DNA of 64,000 nt from an uncultured Bacteroidales bacterium (lineage in GTDB: Bacteria; Bacteroidota; Bacteroidia; Bacteroidales; Muribaculaceae), in assembly GCA_902760865.1 (NCBI GenBank), contig CACWID010000007.1, positions 62,001 to 126,000 on the forward strand. The letters are read 5' to 3'. The stretch's first letter is position 1. Each line of letters starts with the position of its first letter. The notes beneath the pieces were generated by a model that saw nothing but the letters and a program-made list of their open reading frames with translations, was not told the origin of the DNA and did no database searches. A program made the position numbers and the translations under genes. Below, piece after piece: positions 59,076-64,000 of the stretch.

Positions 59076-59729
59076 ATGAATCGCTTGACACGACATATCG
59101 CCCTGATTCTCCTTGCAATGGCTTCACTCATTGCCGTTGCCCAGGAGGAGCCTCATGATACGGTCTATTTCTTTGAGAACTGGTATCAGGTCTTCGACAA
59201 CGAGCCAGCCGCGATGCTTGCTGACTTCGACATCTATGCTTATTCCTATGCGTTTGAGTTTGAGACCTATAACATGGTTCTCAACGACCGCATCAAGCGC
59301 CAATACATCGCAGCTATCGTGAACGACGACCTGTGGCTCATCAACAGCCACTACCTGTATGATAATTTCGATGTCGATTTGCGTTACCTCAATCACTATG
59401 TGCCGCTTTTCTTCAACGATAAGATTGCTTATACCATCTCGGTGGCCAGTGTGAGTTTTAAGGACCCCATCGAGGAGAGTGACAATCTCAACAGCATCGA
59501 TTATTATTTCATCGACTTCCTGAACCGCAAGGTGCAGCGTGTCAGTCCCAGTGTGTTGAGCGGGTTGCTTGAGGACTATCACGACCTGCAGATGCGTTAT
59601 GAGGGCATGAAGGATTACAGGAAACGCGCGATCATCGAAGACTATTTCTTCAAGTATATCGAGCGTGCCACCCAAGACGTCATGCGGCCTTATATCCTAG
59701 ATTTAGTTGATTATGATCCATTGTTATGA
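59076..59729 (+). CDS. Tandem secreted paralog 3 (unknown function)
   Basis: 217 residues, signal peptide ending AVAQ. The N-terminus RHIALILLAMASLIAVAQEEPHDTVYF is almost the same as copy 4, while the C-terminal block (LLEDYHDLQMRYEGMKDYRKRAIIEDYFFKYIERATQDVMRPYIL) resembles copies 1 and 2. The stop overlaps the ATG of copy 4 by 4 bases (ATGA). Confidence 0.75.
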   Translation: MNRLTRHIALILLAMASLIAVAQEEPHDTVYFFENWYQVFDNEPAAMLADFDIYAYSYAFEFETYNMVLNDRIKRQYIAAIVNDDLWLINSHYLYDNFDVDLRYLNHYVPLFFNDKIAYTISVASVSFKDPIEESDNLNSIDYYFIDFLNRKVQRVSPSVLSGLLEDYHDLQMRYEGMKDYRKRAIIEDYFFKYIERATQDVMRPYILDLVDYDPLL

Positions 59730-60370
59730 TGAAGAACTGGTACATCCGACATATTGCCCTGATTCTCCTTGCGACAGCCTCGCTCACAGCGGTTGCCCAA
59801 GAGGAGCCTCATGACACGGTCTATTTCTACACGACCTGGACCCAAATTTTTGACATGGCCCCCGAGACGATGGTTGTTGACCCGGCGATTGACGTCTATT
59901 CCCCCTTCGAGCTCTATGTGGAAACCGGCGATAAGAAGGCCAACAAGAGAATCAAGAATGAGTATATTGCCGCCTCTCTGGGTGACAGCACATGGCTGGT
60001 CAACAGTAATTACCTGAAGGAGAACTTCAAGGGCGACAGCAAGGATCTGTATGGCTATGTGCCGTTGTTTTTCAGTGAGAAAGTGGCCTATGCGGTCGCC
60101 GAGGAATGCTGGTATGCCGAGCGTGGCAACGTGAGTTACAATGTGCTCTCGACCCATAACTACTATATTGATTTTGCCCAACGCATGGTAACAAGGATTG
60201 ACGCCAAGGCTCTGAGCGCTCTGTTGGCCGATTATTCAGACCTGAGGATGCGTTTCGAGGGTTTCAAGGACAATAATAAAAGCGCGATTCTCAACGACTT
60301 CTTTTACCGGTATGTTGACCGTGCCAATGAAGATGTCCTGCGACCTTACATTCTCGACCTTGTTGAGTGA
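59726..60370 (+). CDS. Tandem secreted paralog 4 (unknown function)
   Basis: 214 residues, signal peptide ending AVAQ like copy 3. The N-terminal part is close to copy 3 (HIALILLATASLTAVAQEEP). The middle resembles copies 1 and 2 (STWLVNSNYLKENFKGDSKD). The C-terminal block is diverged (LLADYSDLRMRFEGFKDNNKSAILNDFFYRYVDRANEDVLRPYILDL). Such mosaic similarity suggests gene conversion. It is 18 bases before the binding-protein gene. Confidence 0.75.
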   Translation: MMKNWYIRHIALILLATASLTAVAQEEPHDTVYFYTTWTQIFDMAPETMVVDPAIDVYSPFELYVETGDKKANKRIKNEYIAASLGDSTWLVNSNYLKENFKGDSKDLYGYVPLFFSEKVAYAVAEECWYAERGNVSYNVLSTHNYYIDFAQRMVTRIDAKALSALLADYSDLRMRFEGFKDNNKSAILNDFFYRYVDRANEDVLRPYILDLVE

Positions 60371-60388
60371 CGTTCTACAATAACTGAA

Positions 60389-61522
60389 ATGATCATGATA
60401 AAAAGTTTTAACCCGATAATTATCCTCACCGCAACCCTGTTGCTGCTCTCCTCCTGCCTCAGAGGGGGCGGGCACGGCGCCGGTAATACGCTAGGTACGC
60501 AAGACTCGGTCATCACGGCTGCCAAACTGCTGTCGATGCAGCGCACCGACCATTATACGGTGGTCACCGTGGGCGACCCGTGGAAGGGTGGGGTGCTGCA
60601 CCGCTATGTGCTGGTGCCCCGCGATTCGGTGCTGCCCGACGACCTGCCTGAGGGCACCGTGGTGCGTACGCCCGTCAGCCGCGCACTGGTCTATTCGTCA
60701 GTCCACACGAGCCTGCTGGACGAGTTGGGAGCCATCGGGGCCGTACGCGGTGTCGTGGACAAGCAGTACTTCATCGACGACTACATTTCCCGTGGCGTGG
60801 CAACGGGCGAGATTGCCGATTGCGGCAACTCGATGAATCCGACGGTGGAAAAAGTCATCGACATGCAGCCCGACGCCATCCTGCTGTCACCCTACCAGGA
60901 TGCCAGTTACGGCCAAATTGCCAAGATGGACATCCCGATTATCGAGTGTGCCGACTATCTGGAATATGACCCGCTGGGCAGGGCCGAGTGGGTGAAATTC
61001 TATGGCGAGCTGGTGGGCAAGCGCGATGAGGCCGACAGCCTCTATCAAGCCGTCGTGACGGCCTATAACGACATGAAACAGAAGGCCGCGGGGGCTGAGA
61101 ACCGCCCCACGGTCGTGACCGAGATGGTCATCAGCGGCATCTGGAACGTGCCGGGCGGACAGAGTTACATGGCGCGCATCCTGGGCGATGCGGGCGGCAA
61201 GTACCTCTGGGCCGACGACAAGAACACGGGCTCGTTGGCGCTGGACTTCAACCAGGTGCTGGCTGTGGCCCAAGATGCCGAGTACTGGTTCATCAAGTGG
61301 ACCAACATCAATTCGCTCAGGGACCTGCAGGGCGCCTATGACCTGAACAAGGAGATGGCCGCCTTCAAGAACAAGCGCGTCTATGTGTGCGACACCGACA
61401 AGACCCGCTTCTTTGACCGAATACCTTTCCATCCCGAGGTGCTGCTGCGCGAGTTCGCCGCCATCATGCATCCCGAATTGTTCCCCGACTACCAAAACCA
61501 GATGTACCACCACATTGACTGA
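60389..61522 (+). CDS. FecB/BtuF-type substrate-binding lipoprotein of an ABC importer
   Basis: 377 residues; a lipobox LLSSC (Cys23) follows the signal segment FNPIIILTATLLL. The two-lobe helical-backbone binding fold of the FecB/BtuF class is seen: TPVSRALVYSSVHTSLLDELGAIGAVRGVVD, then PTVEKVIDMQPDAILLSPYQ, then the C-terminal IPFHPEVLLREFAAIMHPELF. It delivers a siderophore, haem or cobalamin to the FecCD permease encoded next. The ligand is not known. A DUF-type insertion is not seen. First gene of the import operon. Confidence 0.93.
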   Translation: MIMIKSFNPIIILTATLLLLSSCLRGGGHGAGNTLGTQDSVITAAKLLSMQRTDHYTVVTVGDPWKGGVLHRYVLVPRDSVLPDDLPEGTVVRTPVSRALVYSSVHTSLLDELGAIGAVRGVVDKQYFIDDYISRGVATGEIADCGNSMNPTVEKVIDMQPDAILLSPYQDASYGQIAKMDIPIIECADYLEYDPLGRAEWVKFYGELVGKRDEADSLYQAVVTAYNDMKQKAAGAENRPTVVTEMVISGIWNVPGGQSYMARILGDAGGKYLWADDKNTGSLALDFNQVLAVAQDAEYWFIKWTNINSLRDLQGAYDLNKEMAAFKNKRVYVCDTDKTRFFDRIPFHPEVLLREFAAIMHPELFPDYQNQMYHHID

Positions 61523-61529
61523 CATTCCC

Positions 61530-62564
61530 ATGACATATCGTCGCTTTTCCTTTACCATCATGGCCTTGATCGTGCTGCTGGTGGCGCTGGTGCTGGCCTG
61601 TCTGGCCTTCGGCTCGGTGGACATCCCTGCCGGCAAGATTGTTGACATCCTCACGGGCAAGGGCAGCGGCAACAAGGCGTGGGACATCATAATCATGCAG
61701 TCGCGCATCCCGATGATAGCTACTGCGGCGCTGGCCGGCGCGGCCTTGTCGATATCCGGCTTGTTGCTGCAGACGACCTTCAACAACCCGCTGGCCGGGC
61801 CGTCGATCCTGGGCGTCTCCTCGGGCGCGGGGCTGGGCGTTGCCATTGTCATCCTGGCCATGGGCGGTTCGTTGGGCGGACTGCTGGGCGAGAATGTGGG
61901 CAGCTATATGGCCATCCTGCTCGGTGCGCTGATGGGCGCTGGCGTGGTGCTGGTAATCCTGATTGCCTTCTCGGCCATCGTGCGCAGCAACACCATGTTG
62001 CTCATCATCGGCATCCTCGTCAGCTACCTCACCTCGAGCGTCGTGCAGCTGCTCAACTCGGTGGCGACCGAGGAGGGCGTACACAACTACGTGTCGTGGG
62101 GTTTCGGCAACTTCTCGGGCGTGAATGCAGCCCAGATGCCGATCTATGCTGGTATCATCATCCTGGCGCTTATTGCGTCGGCCATGATGGTCAAGCCGCT
62201 GAATGCGCTGCTGCTGGGCACTCGCTATGCCCGCAACCTGGGTGTCAACGTGCCGATGACGCGCAACATCCTGCTGGTCATTACGGGAGTCTTGACTGCC
62301 GTGGTGACGGCCTTCTGTGGTCCCATCGGCTTTATCGGCCTGGTGGTTCCTCACATCGCGCGCATGTCGTTGGGCACGAGCAACCATGCCCGACTGGTGC
62401 CTGCCACTATCCTTGCCGGTGCCGACATCGCCCTGCTGTGCGCCCTGGTCAGCGTGTGCAACCCTCACGGCATCATCCCGATCAATGCCATCACACCCAT
62501 TATCGGCGTGCCCATCATCCTCTACATCATCCTTAACCGACGTCGCATCCAGTATTTTAATTAG
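61530..62564 (+). CDS. FecCD/BtuC-family ABC transporter permease
   Basis: 344 residues from ATG 61530; a longer frame starting inside the binding-protein gene is not supported. About ten transmembrane helices with the family signatures SRIPMIATAALAGAALSISGLLLQTTFNNPLAGPSILGVSSGAGLG and PIGFIGLVVPHIARMSLGTSNHARLVP (the coupling region), ending in ILYIILNRRRIQYFN. It transports iron-siderophore, haem or cobalamin across the inner membrane. It follows the binding protein by 7 bases and precedes the ATPase by 35. Confidence 0.96.
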   Translation: MTYRRFSFTIMALIVLLVALVLACLAFGSVDIPAGKIVDILTGKGSGNKAWDIIIMQSRIPMIATAALAGAALSISGLLLQTTFNNPLAGPSILGVSSGAGLGVAIVILAMGGSLGGLLGENVGSYMAILLGALMGAGVVLVILIAFSAIVRSNTMLLIIGILVSYLTSSVVQLLNSVATEEGVHNYVSWGFGNFSGVNAAQMPIYAGIIILALIASAMMVKPLNALLLGTRYARNLGVNVPMTRNILLVITGVLTAVVTAFCGPIGFIGLVVPHIARMSLGTSNHARLVPATILAGADIALLCALVSVCNPHGIIPINAITPIIGVPIILYIILNRRRIQYFN

Positions 62565-62599
62565 GCTTTAGTTAAAAGAAATTAATTGATTATCAATAG

Positions 62600-63385
62600 A
62601 TGAACGATAATAACGCCATATTCACGACCCGTGACCTTGCTGTGGGATACCGCAACGGCAAAAACACGGTTACCCTGCTCAAGGAGCTCAACCTCACTCT
62701 GGAAAAAGGCAAACTCGTCGCCCTGCTCGGGCAGAACGGTGCCGGCAAATCGACCCTGCTGCGTGCCCTCACCTGTGACGAACGCCCGTTGGCGGGCTGC
62801 ATCGAGGTGAACGGCAGGAATCTCGCCGAGATGAGCCAGAAGGACCGCTCGCGTCTCATCGGCCTGGTCTCGACAGAACGCATTCAAGCGGGTGCCCTCA
62901 CCGTGACCGAACTTGTGGGCCTGGGTCGTCAGCCCCACACGGGTTTCCTGGGGAGGCTTGACGAGGAGGACCGTGGTATCGTGCGACAAGCAATGACCGA
63001 CTCGGGCATCATCGGCAAGGCTGATGAGTATGTGGCATCGCTCAGCGACGGTGAGCGGCAGAAGGCGATGATTGCCCGCGCCCTGGCCCAGCAGACGCCC
63101 ATCATCATCCTTGACGAACCCACTGCATTCCTCGACGTGGCCAGCCGCATCGAGACGATGCGACTGCTCCAGACGTTGGCTCACGAGCGAGGCAAGGCTG
63201 TCCTGCTCTCCAGTCACGACATCTCCCAGTCGCTCATGCTCGCCGACGAACTATGGCTCATCACCACCGACCGTCAAGTCCTTACCGGCACTCCCGCCGA
63301 CCTCATCAAGGCCGGCGCCATGGACCACCTCTTCGAGAACCGCTCCATCCATTTTAACCCCACCATCCTCGATTACTCCTTCTGA
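62600..63385 (+). CDS. ABC transporter ATP-binding protein (iron/cobalamin type)
   Basis: 261 residues. Walker A GQNGAGKST is at residues 44-52, the Q-loop region is followed by the signature LSDGERQKAMIARAL, Walker B IIILDEPTAFLD and the switch His in LLSSHDISQSLM. It powers the FecCD permease. The last ~40 residues (GTPADLIKAGAMDHLFENRSIHFNPTILDYSF) are typical. It completes the importer 60389-63385 and is followed by the hairpin at 63404-63439. Confidence 0.96.
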   Translation: MNDNNAIFTTRDLAVGYRNGKNTVTLLKELNLTLEKGKLVALLGQNGAGKSTLLRALTCDERPLAGCIEVNGRNLAEMSQKDRSRLIGLVSTERIQAGALTVTELVGLGRQPHTGFLGRLDEEDRGIVRQAMTDSGIIGKADEYVASLSDGERQKAMIARALAQQTPIIILDEPTAFLDVASRIETMRLLQTLAHERGKAVLLSSHDISQSLMLADELWLITTDRQVLTGTPADLIKAGAMDHLFENRSIHFNPTILDYSF

Positions 63386-63403
63386 TGGCTCGATAGGATA
63401 AAA

Positions 63404-63439
63404 AAGAGGTGCCGCATCTTTTCTGGTGCGGCACCTCTT
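63404..63439. terminator. Bidirectional terminator between convergent genes
   Basis: AAGAGGTGCCGCA (63404-63416) pairs exactly with 63427-63439. The A run before it becomes a U run on the minus strand, so it best serves the minus-strand gene ending at 63470, and may also stop the ABC operon. Confidence 0.85.
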
Positions 63440-63469
63440 GTGTCAATCAACGCCTAGTTGATGCTGTGA

Positions 63470-64000
63470 TCATTGGTGGGTGAGTAGGTAGTTGATCAGA
63501 TAGGTCGCGTCACTGATGTTCACCTTGTTGTCATGATTCACATCGGCCGATTCCATGTAGGCGCCTGTGGAGCCTTGAGTCAGCAGGTAGTTGATCAGGT
63601 AGGTCACGTCACTGATGTTCACCTTATTGTCACCATTCACGTCCCCTTCGACTGCTTGAGTGCCAACATGTATCGTGGTAGATACATTCTCGGGAAACAG
63701 AGAGTCAGCAAGACCGACAATGCCATAATCGCTTCGGTTGATGGTATAGGTGTAATCGCCGGACAGGTCTTCGGCAGCCTTGAGAGTGATGTTCACGACA
63801 ACGCCGTCATTGCCCGCAATGACTCTTTCGTCATGGATGCTATAGATGGCCATGTTGCATTCGCCTTCGGGCGTAGCGTACATGAAATTACCGGTTACCC
63901 TGTCGGTAGGCTCAACACTGATTACCTCAAATCCTTCGGGGACGGTGGTAAAGATGCCGAGGGCACGGATAGGATCCTCGCAAGTGAAGGAAATGGGCAG
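63470..64000 (-). CDS. Secreted protein with C-terminal dockerin-like repeats, partial (5' end outside)
   Basis: 176 visible residues; the frame is open to the right edge, so the start is missing. The upstream part (LPISFTCEDPIRALGIFTTV) is beta-rich, followed by YATPEGECNMAIYSIHDERVIAGNDGVVVNITLKA, resembling a cohesin-like or Ig-like fold that precedes dockerins in Prevotella-type secreted proteins. The tail has two calcium-loop repeats (GDVNGDNKVNISDVTYLINYLL and DVNHDNKVNISDATYLINYLL). A bidirectional terminator follows at 63404-63439. Function unknown. Confidence 0.85.
   Translation of the reverse strand: MPISFTCEDPIRALGIFTTVPEGFEVISVEPTDRVTGNFMYATPEGECNMAIYSIHDERVIAGNDGVVVNITLKAAEDLSGDYTYTINRSDYGIVGLADSLFPENVSTTIHVGTQAVEGDVNGDNKVNISDVTYLINYLLTQGSTGAYMESADVNHDNKVNISDATYLINYLLTHQ

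Noticed and set aside
61383..61529. Longer N-terminus for the FecCD permease
   Set aside because: It overlaps the binding-protein gene; ATG 61530 directly precedes the first transmembrane helix.

Overview
The window looks like chromosomal DNA of a gut-type Bacteroidales bacterium, probably Muribaculaceae or Prevotellaceae. The evidence is a SusC/SusD pair, many SPII lipoproteins, C-terminal sorting tails of the Por/type IX kind, dockerin-like EF-hand repeats on secreted proteins, and promoters of the Bacteroidetes form (TTTG, about 20 bases, TAnnTTTG). The family placement is inference; I could not run a search. The DNA is fairly GC-rich for the order, which makes long antisense open frames common. 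I treat those as shadows.

Layout. 1-5.4 kb: an outer-membrane nutrient uptake locus (SusC end, SusD, HExxH zinc lipoprotein, DUF4302 lipoprotein), followed by a secreted dockerin-tailed protein (to 7.4 kb). 7.5-12.2 kb: TIGR04076 protein, GTPase YsxC/EngB, GH2 glycosidase, TPR-like protein. 12.2-19.9 kb: an S41 protease-like protein, an ATP-grasp-like protein, MsrA with an M15 peptidase, and a GH3 glycosidase, separated by dense short repeats. 19.9-27.7 kb: accessory secreted proteins (GH38-like, and two proteins with a central dockerin pair and a display-type C-terminal domain), an orphan HicB, and direct repeats made from the 3' end of a tRNA-Ser gene. 27.8-33.0 kb: a minus-strand housekeeping run (rpe, DedA, U32 peptidase, nitrilase-family hydrolase, acyltransferase, small conserved protein). 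33.2-37 kb: two tRNA-Glu genes, a small membrane protein, a THUMP-like methyltransferase and a TPR lipoprotein. 37.4-39.2 kb: two TonB C-terminal-domain proteins. 39.4-42.5 kb: a secreted coiled-coil protein, tgt and an LptF/LptG permease. 42.7-50.3 kb: secreted and envelope proteins, including a thioredoxin-like protein, a DUF6029-type barrel and two Omp28-like CxxC proteins. 50.3-56.1 kb, minus strand: PAP2 phosphatase, YgiQ radical SAM, uvrB and a membrane protein. 56.4-60.4 kb: DUF2520 protein, maf and four tandem paralogous secreted proteins. 60.4-63.4 kb: a FecB/BtuF-FecCD-ATPase importer. The window ends inside another dockerin-tailed protein on the minus strand.

The most unusual material is non-core. 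It comprises the tRNA-Ser-derived direct repeats around a 2.8 kb cassette, the four mosaic paralogs at 57.7-60.4 kb, the cluster of secreted CxxC proteins at 44.5-50.3 kb, and short intergenic repeats that have entered coding sequence at two places (the M15 peptidase C-terminus and the LptF/G N-terminus). No CRISPR array, transposase, integrase or rRNA was seen.
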